A DNA stretch of 64,000 nucleotides from Methanobrevibacter wolinii SH (GTDB lineage: Archaea > Methanobacteriota > Methanobacteria > Methanobacteriales > Methanobacteriaceae), in the NCBI RefSeq assembly GCF_000621965.1, contig NZ_JHWX01000014.1, forward strand, positions 23,922-87,921, written 5' to 3'. The notes under the pieces are model-generated. The model was not told where the DNA came from. It did no database searches and saw only the letters and a program-made list of their open reading frames with translations. A program made the translations under genes and the position numbers. Positions 19,802 to 29,539 of the stretch are shown here, piece by piece (the stretch's first letter is position 1; each line of letters starts with the position of its first letter).

Positions 19802-20974
19802 ATGAATACTAAAGAAGTTATGGATAACTATGATAAATATGTAATGCATACTTATGGTAGACAACCTATTGTCTTAGATCATGGACATGGAGTTAAAGTC
19901 TATGATAAAGATGGAAATGAATATTTAGATTTCTTTGCAGGAATTGCAGTAAACAATGTTGGTCAAACTAATGAAAAAGTTGTTGAAGCTATTAAAAATC
20001 AAGCTGAAAAAATGATTCACACATCTAATATTTATTATAATGAGCCAGCAGCAATACTTGCAGAAAAATTAGCAAATAAATCTCACTTTACAAAAACTTT
20101 CTTTTCTAATAGTGGAGCAGAAGCTAATGAAGCAGCTATTAAACTTGCAAGAAAAGCTACTGGTAAAGGCGAAATTATCACTGCATTACAATCTTTCCAT
20201 GGAAGAACTATGTTAACAGTTACTGCAACTGGTCAAGATCAATTTAGTGCACCATTTAAACCATTACCTCCTGGTTTTAAACATGTTCCATATAATGATT
20301 TAAAAGCTATGGAAGATGCAATAAGTGATGATACTGCAGCTATTATGTTAGAAGTAGTTCAAGGTGAAGGTGGAGTAAATGTTGCAAACCAAGATTATAT
20401 GAATGGAATCCAAAAATTATGTGATGATAATAATATATTACTTATTATTGATGAAGTTCAAACTGGTGTTGGAAGATGTGGATCTTTCTTTGCACATGAT
20501 TTATTTGGAATTAAACCAGATATTGTAAGTCTTGCTAAAGGTCTTGGTGGAGGAGTTCCTATTGGTGCAACTTTAGCAACTGAAGAAGTAGCTTCTGCAT
20601 TTGTACCTGGTGATCATGGTTCTACTTTTGGTGGAAATCCACTTGCAGCTGCTGCAGCTGATGCTGCAATTGATGTTATTGATGAGAAAAATCTTTCTCA
20701 AAATGCTAAAGAAATGGGTGTATATCTTAAAGATAAATTAAACACTTTAAAAGATAAATATGATTTTGTTTCTGATGTAAGAGGTTTAGGTCTTTTAGTA
20801 GGTATTGAACTTACTATGGAAGGTGGAAGCATTGTTGATAAAATGAGAGAAAAAGGTGTTTTAATCAATTGTACTGCAGGTAATGTTTTAAGAATTGCTC
20901 CTGCACTTATAATTACAAAAGAAGATATTGATGTTATGGTAGAAAAATTAGATGAAGTATTTTCTGAAATCTAA
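19802..20974 (+). CDS. argD: Acetylornithine aminotransferase (ArgD)
   Basis: A 390-residue class III PLP aminotransferase. Markers are the FSNSGAEANEAAIKLAR phosphate-binding block, SFHGRT, the IIDEVQTGVGR Asp that binds the PLP nitrogen, and the Schiff-base Lys in SLAKGLGGGVPIG. It makes N-acetylornithine in arginine synthesis and may also act as succinyl-diaminopimelate aminotransferase; a lysine/DAP pair (lysA-dapF) lies 800 bp downstream. The start follows AAGGTGTT. Confidence 0.93.
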   Translation: MNTKEVMDNYDKYVMHTYGRQPIVLDHGHGVKVYDKDGNEYLDFFAGIAVNNVGQTNEKVVEAIKNQAEKMIHTSNIYYNEPAAILAEKLANKSHFTKTFFSNSGAEANEAAIKLARKATGKGEIITALQSFHGRTMLTVTATGQDQFSAPFKPLPPGFKHVPYNDLKAMEDAISDDTAAIMLEVVQGEGGVNVANQDYMNGIQKLCDDNNILLIIDEVQTGVGRCGSFFAHDLFGIKPDIVSLAKGLGGGVPIGATLATEEVASAFVPGDHGSTFGGNPLAAAAADAAIDVIDEKNLSQNAKEMGVYLKDKLNTLKDKYDFVSDVRGLGLLVGIELTMEGGSIVDKMREKGVLINCTAGNVLRIAPALIITKEDIDVMVEKLDEVFSEI

Positions 20975-21081
20975 TTTTTATTTTTTTTAACTATCTATAT
21001 TTTAACATTTAAAATCTTTAATTTTTAGAATATTTTTTAAATTCAATTTTAAGAACTAATACTCTTCAAATTAGAAAATAA

Positions 21082-21159
21082 GTTTTTTAATAGACTCTAT
21101 ATTTTTTTATTATTTCTTTAAATTAAAAAAATAGGTTTTTTAATAGATTCTATATTTTC
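21082..21159. repeat. Two-copy repeat, period 53 bp, overlapping the end of the Nudix gene
   Basis: GTTTTTTAATAGACTCTATA (from 21082) recurs as GTTTTTTAATAGATTCTATA (from 21135). The second copy includes the last codons and stop of the minus-strand Nudix gene, so the 3' end of that gene has been duplicated downstream. Confidence 0.55.
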
Positions 21160-21554
21160 CAATTCTTCTTTTTTAAAACATTTAATGTTGTATGACTTAA
21201 ATCCATAGTTTTAAGTTCATTTATATTTTTCCAAGCATAATCTATATGTTCATCACTAATTTTAACTTCATCATCTTCAAGTATATTTACATACATATAG
21301 ATTTGTATTGTTATTATTTTTGCTTGTTCATCTTCAATAGCTTCATAGAATTTACATGGTTCAACTTTTAAATTTGTTTCTTCTTTAAATTCTCTTCTTA
21401 ATGTTTCATCAAAATATTCAGTATGTTCTGCTTTTCCACCTGGAAATTCCCATTGATTTGGAAAAGTTTTACTTTTTGGATGTCTTTTTAAAACAAGTAT
21501 TTTTTCATTTTTTTTAGCTATTCCTCTTACAGAAAGTCCATATCCTTTTTTCAT
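21150..21554 (-). CDS. Nudix hydrolase (MutT-like)
   Basis: A 134-residue Nudix protein. The Nudix box is at GGKAEHTEYFDETLRREFKEE and matches G-x5-E-x7-REUxEE; the usual Gly after EE is Asn. QWEFPGG and the GLSVRGIAKKNEKILVLKR start resemble MutT/CTP pyrophosphohydrolase enzymes that clean the nucleotide pool, but the substrate is not certain. It has its own promoter and is convergent with argD. Confidence 0.85.
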   Translation of the reverse strand: MKKGYGLSVRGIAKKNEKILVLKRHPKSKTFPNQWEFPGGKAEHTEYFDETLRREFKEETNLKVEPCKFYEAIEDEQAKIITIQIYMYVNILEDDEVKISDEHIDYAWKNINELKTMDLSHTTLNVLKKKNWKI

Positions 21555-21770
21555 ATTATTATTCTCCTTAATTCTTTTATTAAAATAAAATTTATTTTAG
21601 CTAAAATTTATATATTAATAAGTTTATATAAGTAATGTTATCTTTTTTAAAATAAATTAAATATTAAAAATTATATAATTAAACTTAAGGAGTATAATAT
21701 TTTTATTAATAAAATTATTATATTGATTTTAAACTATTGATAAAAATCTTTTAAATTCTGGAGGATTATA

Positions 21771-23054
21771 ATGGATTTAAATATTAAAGTAAATGAAAAA
21801 GACCATTTAGATATTGGTGGTGCTGATGCATGTGACCTTGTAGATAAATTTGGTTCACCAATATATGTAATTGATGAAAACAGAATAAGAGATAATTATA
21901 ATAGATTTTATAATGCATTCTCTAAATATTATCCTGATTTTAAAGTATTTTATGCTTGTAAAGCAAATACAAACCTTGCAGTTATGAAAATACTTGAAAG
22001 TGAAGGATGTTGTGTAGATACAGTTTCACCAGGTGAAGTTTATACTTGTGAAAAATTAGGTTTCTCACCTGATAGAATATTATTTACAGGTAATAACATC
22101 ACTGATGAAGAACTTAAAGAAGTTCATGATATGGGTGTTATTTTAAATGTTGATTCAGTATCAGCAATTAAAAGACTTGCTAATGTTGTAGACCCTAATG
22201 GTCTTAAATTATCTATTAGAGTAAATCCTATGGTAGGTGCTGGACATCATGCACATACTATTACTGGTGGTGTAATGAGTAAATTCGGTATCATGGATAA
22301 TGAAGCAGTTGAAGTATATCAATTAGCAGAAGATTTAGGATTTGATCCTGTAGGTATTCATTCTCATATTGGTTCAGGTATATTAGATCCAGAACCATTT
22401 AAATTAGCAATAGGTTCTACTATGGATATTGCAGGTAAAGTTCATGAAGAAGCAGGAGTTGATTTTGAATTTGTAGATTTTGGTGGAGGTATTGGTGTAC
22501 CTTATACTCCTGAAGAAAAAGCATTAGATATTGATCATTTTGCTCATGAAAATGTTAAATTCTTTGAAGAAAAACTTAAAGAATATAATATGGGTAAACC
22601 TACAATGTTTTTAGAACCAGGAAGATATATTGTTGCAGATGCAGTTGATTTACTTGTTAAAGTTAACAGTGTAAAACAAAGTTATAGGAAATATATTGGT
22701 GTAGATGCAGGATTTAACACTTTACTTAGACCTACTATGTATGGATCTTACCATCATATTGTTGATGCAAGTAAAATGAGTGCACCTATTAAAGAAGAAG
22801 TTGATGTTGCTGGAGATGTTTGTGAATCTGGAGATTTATTTGCTAGAGACAGACCATTACCTGAAGTTGAAGAAGGAGATGTTTTAGGAATATTAAATGC
22901 TGGTGCATATGGATTTACTATGGCATCACATTATAACTCAAGACCTTTACCTGCTGAAATTTTAGTTAATAATGGAAATGCAACAGTAGTACGTAAAGCT
23001 GAAACATATGATGATTTATTTAGAAATCAAATTATTCCAGATTACTTACAATAA
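21771..23054 (+). CDS. lysA: Diaminopimelate decarboxylase (LysA)
   Basis: A 427-residue fold III PLP decarboxylase for the last step of lysine synthesis. Markers are [12 protein letters not shown] (PLP Lys), [10 protein letters not shown], the phosphate-binding [22 protein letters not shown] and the [11 protein letters not shown] motif that binds substrate with the catalytic Cys. GGAGGATTATA precedes the start. dapF follows 17 bases later, forming a two-gene lysine operon. Confidence 0.96.
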   Translation: MDLNIKVNEKDHLDIGGADACDLVDKFGSPIYVIDENRIRDNYNRFYNAFSKYYPDFKVFYACKANTNLAVMKILESEGCCVDTVSPGEVYTCEKLGFSPDRILFTGNNITDEELKEVHDMGVILNVDSVSAIKRLANVVDPNGLKLSIRVNPMVGAGHHAHTITGGVMSKFGIMDNEAVEVYQLAEDLGFDPVGIHSHIGSGILDPEPFKLAIGSTMDIAGKVHEEAGVDFEFVDFGGGIGVPYTPEEKALDIDHFAHENVKFFEEKLKEYNMGKPTMFLEPGRYIVADAVDLLVKVNSVKQSYRKYIGVDAGFNTLLRPTMYGSYHHIVDASKMSAPIKEEVDVAGDVCESGDLFARDRPLPEVEEGDVLGILNAGAYGFTMASHYNSRPLPAEILVNNGNATVVRKAETYDDLFRNQIIPDYLQ

Positions 23055-23071
23055 TCTTGGAGGTAATTCAA

Positions 23072-23935
23072 ATGATTGATTTAAAAGGATTAAAATTTTC
23101 AAAAATGCATGGAATTGGTAATGATTTTGTAATTATTGATGAAAGTGCAGGTACTGTTATATCTGAATCTGATAAACCAGAAGCATGTCGTTTCTTATGT
23201 GATAGACATTTTGGTGTAGGTTCAGATGGAGTATTATTTGTTGAAACTTCATCTGAAGCAGATATTGGTTACAGAATGTTTAATCCAGATGGTTCAGAAG
23301 CAGAAATGTGTGGTAATGGTATTAGATGTTTCGCTGATTTTGTATATAGGAAAAAAATACTTGAAGCAGAATCAATGACTGTTGAAACAAAAAGCGGAAT
23401 TAAAACTATTGATATTACACTTGAAAATAATGAACCTAAATTCTTCAGAGTAAATATGGGTACATCTACATTTAAAACTGATGAAGTCCCTATGATTTAT
23501 GATAGTGAAGAATGTGTCAATAAAGAATTAGAAGTTGGTGGAGAAAAATTTAATATTACTGTATTAAGTGTTGGAAATCCTCATGTTATTATCTTTGTTG
23601 ATGATGTTGATAGTGTAGATATTGATAAATTTGGTCCTCTATTTGAAACTCATAGATTATTCCCTGAAAACATTAATGTTCACTTTGTAGAAGTTATTTC
23701 TAAAAATGAAGGTAAAATGAGAACTTGGGAACGTGGTGCTGGTGTAACTCTTGCTTGTGGTACTGGTGCTACATCTACAGCTATTGCAGGATATAAAAAT
23801 GACCTATTTGATTCAAATGTCCTTTTACACCTTCCTGGTGGAAACCTTAAATTTACAGTTTATAAAGAAGGAGATCAATTAGGAGCATTTATGGAAGGAC
23901 CTGCAGAATTAGTATTTGATGGAGAAATTCAATAA
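23072..23935 (+). CDS. dapF: Diaminopimelate epimerase (DapF)
   Basis: A 287-residue epimerase converting LL- to meso-diaminopimelate, the LysA substrate. The two catalytic Cys lie in AEMCGNGIRC and LACGTGATS, and KMHGIGNDFVIID is the N-terminal signature. I place the start at ATG 23072 rather than the upstream TTG at 23057, because TTGGAGGTAATT contains the ribosome-binding site GGAGGT. It is translated from the lysA transcript. Confidence 0.96.
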   Translation: MIDLKGLKFSKMHGIGNDFVIIDESAGTVISESDKPEACRFLCDRHFGVGSDGVLFVETSSEADIGYRMFNPDGSEAEMCGNGIRCFADFVYRKKILEAESMTVETKSGIKTIDITLENNEPKFFRVNMGTSTFKTDEVPMIYDSEECVNKELEVGGEKFNITVLSVGNPHVIIFVDDVDSVDIDKFGPLFETHRLFPENINVHFVEVISKNEGKMRTWERGAGVTLACGTGATSTAIAGYKNDLFDSNVLLHLPGGNLKFTVYKEGDQLGAFMEGPAELVFDGEIQ

Positions 23936-24295
23936 TTTCTTCATTTATAATTTTTTAATTACTATTTTTATTAGTTTATACTTTTTATTTACTTTAGTAT
24001 ATATTATATTTAAGTTATAATTTTTACTCTAGTTTTTATTTTTTAGCTATTTATTAATTAATTCAATAATTAGGTTTAAAGACTTTATTAAAAATAAGTT
24101 CTAATAGATTTTTTTAAAAAATTTAAGTTTTTAAAACAACTAGCTATTTAAGAATCTATTTTAAAAAAAGTTTGTAGATAAATAATTAAGTTAATTAGTG
24201 ATTTTAGAATAGTAATTATTTTAAAACTTATTTAAATTTTATAATAATGTAATTATTAAAGTTATATTATATCTTTATATTTAATATGATGGATT
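23936..24295. other. Intergenic region between convergent dapF and methyltransferase genes
   Basis: About 360 bp of A/T-rich sequence with T-rich runs that can terminate both convergent transcripts. I see no gene, RNA or clear repeat. Confidence 0.5.
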
Positions 24296-24886
24296 TTATA
24301 ATAATGTAGCAGTTATTAAAACTACATCTTCAAAAAAGAAATGTTGTTTTTTTGTTATTTCACATATAAATCCTTCATTTTCTAAAATTTCAAATGTTTT
24401 TTCAATATTAGATAATGATGACTGTATCATCTGAACTTTTCCATGTTCATTTAAATGTTTTTTCAATCCATATAAAAAGGGATCTATGACTTTTCTTCCA
24501 TCTACTCCGCCGTCAAATGCATAATTTAAATCATCATTAATAATGTCTTCATCTTCAGTTGGTAGATATGGAGTATTAAATAAAATTACATCAAACTTTC
24601 TGTTTTTAAAAGGTTCATAAAGATTTCCAAATACAAGTTCAATATCATCAATACCATTATTTTTAAAATTCTCTTCTGCAATTTCAAGAGCATTAAAATT
24701 AATATCACTTACTGTAATTTTATCAGATTTTTCTCTTGCATAAAGTGCAACTAATCCAGATCCTGTACCAATTTCTAAAACTGTATCATTTTTATTTATT
24801 TGAAGATTTTCTTCTAAAAGAAAAGTATCTTCTGCAGGTTTGTAAACTAAATCATCAGTTTTAATTTCATATTTTCCCATTTTCAT
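24296..24886 (-). CDS. HemK2/Mtq2-like release-factor glutamine methyltransferase
   Basis: A 196-residue class I methyltransferase. Motif I is VLEIGTGSGLVALYA; the N-terminal YKPAEDTFLLEENL segment is typical of the HemK2 (N6AMT1) branch, which methylates the GGQ glutamine of aRF1/eRF1. The usual NPPY catalytic motif reads NTPYLP, so the first Pro is replaced by Thr. It overlaps the end of ksgA by four bases (ATGA), indicating translational coupling. Confidence 0.85.
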   Translation of the reverse strand: MKMGKYEIKTDDLVYKPAEDTFLLEENLQINKNDTVLEIGTGSGLVALYAREKSDKITVSDINFNALEIAEENFKNNGIDDIELVFGNLYEPFKNRKFDVILFNTPYLPTEDEDIINDDLNYAFDGGVDGRKVIDPFLYGLKKHLNEHGKVQMIQSSLSNIEKTFEILENEGFICEITKKQHFFFEDVVLITATLL

Positions 24887-25746
24887 AAAATATCACTTAA
24901 TAATTGTGTAATCTCAAGTATCTCTTCAGGACTTAAATTTATTACTCTTTTTTCAAGTAATTCATTTAGTTTATCTGAATTTATATTTTTAATATTTGTT
25001 TTTAACTCTTTTTTATCACTATAACCTAATTCATGTCGGGAATTTATTATGGAATTTTCTGCTTTTTTATTTTTATGTTGAAATAATGCCTTACAAACTT
25101 TTTCATAATTTTCAAATATTTCTTCATCTTCAATTTTATTATTTGGTGTAAGTTTTACAACTGCAGAGTCTACTTTAGGTTTAGGTATAAAACATTCTGA
25201 AGGAACTTTTGTTAATAATTCAATATCTACTTTAAAATGTAACATTGCAGATAGTCTTGAATAATTTCTTTCATTAACATTACTTAACATTCTATCTGCA
25301 AATTCTTTTTGATACATTAATACTCCAAATTTAAAAGGATAATTAAGAAGTTTAAATGTTATTGGTGAAGATATTTGATAAGGGAGATTAGATATTATTT
25401 TATCAAATTTTGGAAAGTCTACCTTAAGTGCATCATCATTTATAATTTCAATATTGTCTATTGAATTATCTTTTATACGGTTTTTTAAGATATTAATAAC
25501 TTTCTTATCTTTCTCAATACATATTACTTTTTTTGCCTTTTTAGCAATTTCTAAAGTTAATGTACCTATTCCTGGTCCAATTTCTAAAATAGTATCTGAT
25601 GAGTTAATATCTCCAAATTCAATTATTTGATTTCTTTTAGCACCATCTATAAGGAAATTTTGACCTAAACTATGATTTAAAGTTAGATTATATTTCTTTA
25701 AAATATTCTTTGTTTCTTTTGCTAATGAAATTTGATTATTATTCAA
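24883..25746 (-). CDS. ksgA: 16S rRNA dimethyladenosine transferase (KsgA/RsmA)
   Basis: A 287-residue enzyme that dimethylates two adjacent adenines near the 3' end of 16S rRNA during small-subunit maturation. Markers are LGQNFLID (27-34 region), motif I ILEIGPGIGTLTLEIAKK and catalytic NLPYQISSP. The start appears to be TTG at 25746 after TGTGAT. It is coupled to the HemK2-like gene by a 4-base overlap. Upstream are DUF655, rpoF and rpl21e on the same strand, a conserved archaeal order. Confidence 0.95.
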   Translation of the reverse strand: MNNNQISLAKETKNILKKYNLTLNHSLGQNFLIDGAKRNQIIEFGDINSSDTILEIGPGIGTLTLEIAKKAKKVICIEKDKKVINILKNRIKDNSIDNIEIINDDALKVDFPKFDKIISNLPYQISSPITFKLLNYPFKFGVLMYQKEFADRMLSNVNERNYSRLSAMLHFKVDIELLTKVPSECFIPKPKVDSAVVKLTPNNKIEDEEIFENYEKVCKALFQHKNKKAENSIINSRHELGYSDKKELKTNIKNINSDKLNELLEKRVINLSPEEILEITQLLSDIL

Positions 25747-25799
25747 TTAATCACATCTTTAGAAAATATTTCTTAAGTCCTAATATTAGTTTTATAAGG

Positions 25800-25919
25800 T
25801 ATGGAAAAAATTTTACAACCTTAATATATTTATTACACTTTTATATTTATTTTTATATGTCATGGAAAAATTTTATAACATTAATATATTTTTTAGGATT
25901 TAATATTTGTTTTTATTGG
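25800..25919. repeat. Two-copy tandem repeat upstream of ksgA, period about 60 bp
   Basis: TATGGAAAAAATTTTACAAC (25800) and CATGGAAAAATTTTATAACA (25861) begin two adjacent units that continue with TTAATATATT and end in TATTTTTATATG / TTTTTATTGG-type sequence. It lies in the 300 bp between DUF655 and ksgA. Confidence 0.55.
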
Positions 25920-26047
25920 ATTTACTTAATTTTAATATAGATTTTATTTTCATTTAAAAATAAAACTTATTTTAGAAATTTAAATTTTTAATTGTAAGAA
26001 TATTATAACTTAAATTATTAAATAAGTGTTTATTAAATACTTATTTT

Positions 26048-26734
26048 TTAATTTTTATTATTTTTGAATTCTTTTTTAGATTTATTTTTATTTCTATTTT
26101 TTCTTTTTTGTTCCCTATAATATTCTCTCATTCTTTCACTAGGAATTTGAGTAAATAGATAATATTTCTTTTTACCTTTTTTAACAGTATTTGGATCAAG
26201 TTCTTGTATTACTCTATTTGTAATCATGTTTACTGGATTTGGTAATGAAGGTACTCTATTTTGTAAATCTTTGTAAGATTCAAATGGTTTTTCATCTCTT
26301 GCTTTAATAATATTCCACATTGTTTTTTTACCTATTCCTGGAAGAAGTTCAATCTTATGTAATCTAGTACTTAATGAACCTGCAGTATTAAAGAAATTAA
26401 TATATTTATCTTCTTGTTTTTCAACGATTTCTTTTATTGCATATTCAAGTTCAACACGACTAGTAGCTGTTAAGTTATTATAATCAAGTTTTCTTACGGT
26501 TTTTATTTTATCTCTTTTTCCAGAACCAATATATAATTTTTCATGTATCTCAATATCCACATTATCTTTTGGTATGAGTTCAAGAAGTGTGAATTTATCT
26601 GTACCTATTGATTGTACTATTGGTTTGTTTTTAAATTTAGTTCCACTTTTATTTACATAACCTAACCTAAGATAATCTAGGACTATAGCATATTCTTCTT
26701 TTTTAAATTTATATTTATCATTGTTTTTTTTCAT
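26048..26734 (-). CDS. DUF655 helix-hairpin-helix protein
   Basis: A conserved archaeal protein of 228 residues. It has an N-terminal RNA/DNA-binding-like beta domain, a central helix-hairpin-helix (IELLPGIGKKTMWNII) and a very basic Asn/Lys/Arg-rich tail. Its place between rpoF and ksgA is typical in methanogens and suggests a role in ribosome or RNA biology; the function is unknown. I prefer ATG 26734 with GTGAGG just before it; a GTG at 26743 is an alternative. Confidence 0.85.
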   Translation of the reverse strand: MKKNNDKYKFKKEEYAIVLDYLRLGYVNKSGTKFKNKPIVQSIGTDKFTLLELIPKDNVDIEIHEKLYIGSGKRDKIKTVRKLDYNNLTATSRVELEYAIKEIVEKQEDKYINFFNTAGSLSTRLHKIELLPGIGKKTMWNIIKARDEKPFESYKDLQNRVPSLPNPVNMITNRVIQELDPNTVKKGKKKYYLFTQIPSERMREYYREQKRKNRNKNKSKKEFKNNKN

Positions 26735-26743
26735 TTTCCTCAC

Positions 26744-27235
26744 TTCTTTTATTATGTTAAGTCCTTAATTTTTAATATTCATATATTAAATTAATTATCT
26801 TATAATATATTCATTATATTTAATATATTTTGTTTTATTATTATTCATTTAAAGAAAATTTAGTATATGTTTTTTATTTTATTTTACTTAAATAAAAAAT
26901 AATATTTAATAAGAATTTAAGCTTTCTATTAAATCTGTTTATTTTTTACTTTAATTATATCTGGATTTATTTAAAATAAAGTTTCTTAATATTTTTAAAA
27001 TATAATTTATATATTTTAGTTTATTTAGGATTCTTTATTTAGAAGATATAATTATATAGTTTTAAATTTTTAATTTTATTAGTTAATATAAATTTTATAC
27101 AATATTGAATTTATTGTATTTAAAAATAGTTTTTTTTAAGTTTATTAATTAAAAATTAAAATATTATAAAAAAAGTTTTTTAAAGTTTAGAGTAATTTAA
27201 AATTTATTAAAAAAAGATAATTGTAGTAAAAATAA
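26744..27235. other. AT-only intergenic region
   Basis: About 490 bp between DUF655 and rpoF of nearly pure A/T. It is unusually long for a gap inside this normally compact gene group. I see no reading frame, RNA or inverted repeat beyond low-complexity runs. Confidence 0.5.
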
Positions 27236-27580
27236 CTATTCTTCATCATCTACTACATATTTATCTACTATTTCGAGAATTTCTTCCATATCTTCTTTAC
27301 TTAATGAAATTCTCTCTTTAGCGAATATTAATCTCATATCAGATAAATCTTTAGGTAATAAATCAGCTACACGAACAGCATATTTTTTAGGAAGTTTTCC
27401 TTCAAGTTCTTCAATCATTTTATATGTATCTTCTTCAGAAAGTTTGTTGAAAGTAAGAACATGATTTAATGTAATATTTTGTTCGTAACTAAGGTCATTA
27501 TTTTCACTAAATTCTTCTAGAATTCTTTTTACTTTAGCTGCAGGTATTGGCTCTTTGCTAACTGTTTTTTTACCTATCAT
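27236..27580 (-). CDS. rpoF: RNA polymerase subunit F (Rpo4/RpoF)
   Basis: A 114-residue archaeal Rpb4 homologue. The HRDC-like helical C-terminus (LPKKYAVRVADLLPKDLSDMR) and the acidic end match the family. It pairs with RpoE to form the polymerase stalk that binds emerging RNA. It starts six bases after the rpl21e stop, so the two are co-transcribed. Confidence 0.93.
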   Translation of the reverse strand: MIGKKTVSKEPIPAAKVKRILEEFSENNDLSYEQNITLNHVLTFNKLSEEDTYKMIEELEGKLPKKYAVRVADLLPKDLSDMRLIFAKERISLSKEDMEEILEIVDKYVVDDEE

Positions 27581-27586
27581 TTATAT

Positions 27587-27877
27587 TCACTCTTGCATTT
27601 TTAAGTGGTCTGGTCTAACAATTAATTCTTTACTTTTGTTACCATCTTTTAAACTTACAATGTAAGCTTGTCCTTTTTTACCAATAATTTCTCCAGTTTT
27701 TCCATGGAATCTAGAATGTGGTTGACCTCTGTGAATACTAGGGTCAATAATAATATGTACTAAATCTCCATTTTCAAAAGTTTGAAGTTTGTTAGTAATA
27801 GGGTTAGAACGACCTTTACGTGATTTTTTAGTCAATTTTTTTCTTGATCTACTTTTAAATCCTCTTGATCTTTGCAT
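27587..27877 (-). CDS. rpl21e: Ribosomal protein L21e
   Basis: A 96-residue basic large-subunit protein. It has the Arg/Lys-rich N-terminus [13 protein letters not shown], then [26 protein letters not shown], the family core. It heads the L21e-RpoF pair. An ATAGAGGTTATAAAAATG-type start region (GAGGTT) supports the start. Confidence 0.96.
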   Translation of the reverse strand: MQRSRGFKSRSRKKLTKKSRKGRSNPITNKLQTFENGDLVHIIIDPSIHRGQPHSRFHGKTGEIIGKKGQAYIVSLKDGNKSKELIVRPDHLKMQE

Positions 27878-28218
27878 TTTTATAACCTCTATGTATTAAT
27901 TTAATATGAATAATGTTTTTATAAACTATTCATTTTTAATGAATAATCCTTATAAATTTACATTAAGAAAAAAATAATTTGTAAATTGTAATTTTTATAA
28001 AAACATAGTTTTTAAAAGTTTAATAATAAAATGGATAAATTTCATAAAATTTCGATAATAAGATTAATTCTTAAATTCTATGATTTTTTAGAAATATACT
28101 TTCCATTAATTAATAATATTAATTTATTACTTTAAAGCTATTAATATACTTTTAGTTTTATAGTAATTTTTTTATTATTTTTTTATATTTTTTATTTTTT
28201 TTAGTATTTATTTTTTTA
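27878..28218. other. Upstream region of rpl21e
   Basis: About 340 bp of A/T-rich sequence. It must carry the promoter of the L21e-RpoF unit and the terminator of pus10. I see no RNA gene or reading frame. Confidence 0.5.
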
Positions 28219-29442
28219 TTATTTTTTACTTACTTCAACAACATCTAGTTGACTACATATGCACTGATTATTAAGAAGTCCAGTAACACTTGGATTAGTT
28301 CTTCCTTCATCTGAAGAGATTAATTCTTTAATATATAATCCTCCTTCAGTTTTAATAGTCATTTTAAATTCTTTTGGATTAATAATCTCACAATTCAATC
28401 CTAAAACTCTTTTTTCTCTAATTTTATCTGCTCTTCTATGAGATACTCTATTTGGGGTTCTTTGTTTAATTAAATCTAGATTTTGTAAAATTTCTAAATC
28501 TTTTTTATTAACTTCATTTTCACATTTAACAATTGCTTCATAAATTTTATATGCATCTGGAGAAGATACTTTTATTTCTCCTTTACGATTTCTTTTACAA
28601 TATTTTAAATGGTTGTATTTAGTTTTACCATTTGCATATTCATTTACTTCTTTTTCTAATTCACTAAGATTTAATTTTCTAATTTTAGGTTCAACAACTT
28701 CAAGAACAAATGGTCTACCATCACCTAACATTAAAACATCAATATCTTCTCTTCCTGCACCATGAAATTTACAAAATCTTCCTTTAGTTTTTTTAAGGAC
28801 TATATCAGACATAATTTCTTCAACAGATTCAGAATACATTTTACCAGTGTAATTACAATATTTGCAACCTTTTCCATGACATTCCCTACAAGGCCATTTA
28901 GTTTGAGGTATTCCTCTTTTATATTTATTATAAGTTCCTTCTATGAATATTGGATTAATTTGTATATACACTGTTGGTTCTTCATTATTAAAATTTAATT
29001 CAATAACAATTTCATTATCTTTAAATTCTACAATTTTACCTAGTCTTTTTTCTAGTTCTAATCCAATTGTTCTATTGATTTCTTTTTTAATGTTTTCTGT
29101 ATTTAAATCAAATTTTTTATCAAATATTTCATCTTTTTTTAGAATTTCTTTTGGAACTTTTGAACCTACTAAGAAATTATCAAATTCTAAATTTATAAAA
29201 TTGATTTTTTGATTTATTCTTTCATATAATTCATTATTTATTTTATCAAATAGATTATTACAGATATAACATTTTTCATTTGGATTTTCTATAGATAATT
29301 CTTTTCTTATAAGTTCTCCTCTTTCTTTATTTGTTAATCCTTCTATTTCATTAGAAAACTTACGTCCTAAACAATGATTACAAATCGTATTGTTTGTATA
29401 ATCAATTATTTCTTTTGCTTTTTTTAATACTTCTTTGTCCAT
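28219..29442 (-). CDS. pus10: tRNA pseudouridine synthase Pus10
   Basis: A 407-residue enzyme that makes pseudouridine 54/55 in archaeal tRNAs. The N-terminal THUMP-like part carries a zinc site (CNHCLGRKF and CYIC). A second Cys-rich insert (CRECHGKGCKYCNYTG) precedes the catalytic GAGREDIDVLMLGDGRP, which contains the nucleophilic Asp. C-terminal KRVLG, GGLYIKELI and GRTNPS motifs complete the active site. It lies downstream of srp54 by 97 bp on the same strand. Confidence 0.95.
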   Translation of the reverse strand: MDKEVLKKAKEIIDYTNNTICNHCLGRKFSNEIEGLTNKERGELIRKELSIENPNEKCYICNNLFDKINNELYERINQKINFINLEFDNFLVGSKVPKEILKKDEIFDKKFDLNTENIKKEINRTIGLELEKRLGKIVEFKDNEIVIELNFNNEEPTVYIQINPIFIEGTYNKYKRGIPQTKWPCRECHGKGCKYCNYTGKMYSESVEEIMSDIVLKKTKGRFCKFHGAGREDIDVLMLGDGRPFVLEVVEPKIRKLNLSELEKEVNEYANGKTKYNHLKYCKRNRKGEIKVSSPDAYKIYEAIVKCENEVNKKDLEILQNLDLIKQRTPNRVSHRRADKIREKRVLGLNCEIINPKEFKMTIKTEGGLYIKELISSDEGRTNPSVTGLLNNQCICSQLDVVEVSKK

Positions 29443-29539
29443 ATTATCTACTTTTAAAGTTTTAAAAATAAGTATTATTTTTTTAAAATCAGATTTTTAT
29501 TTTAATTAGCTTCAAAAATTAAGTGAATAATTTAGTAGA

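Noticed and set aside
25710..25940. 76-residue plus-strand frame upstream of ksgA
   Set aside because: Composed of the 60-bp tandem duplication and overlapping the ksgA start; Phe/Tyr/Ile-rich and without a ribosome site.
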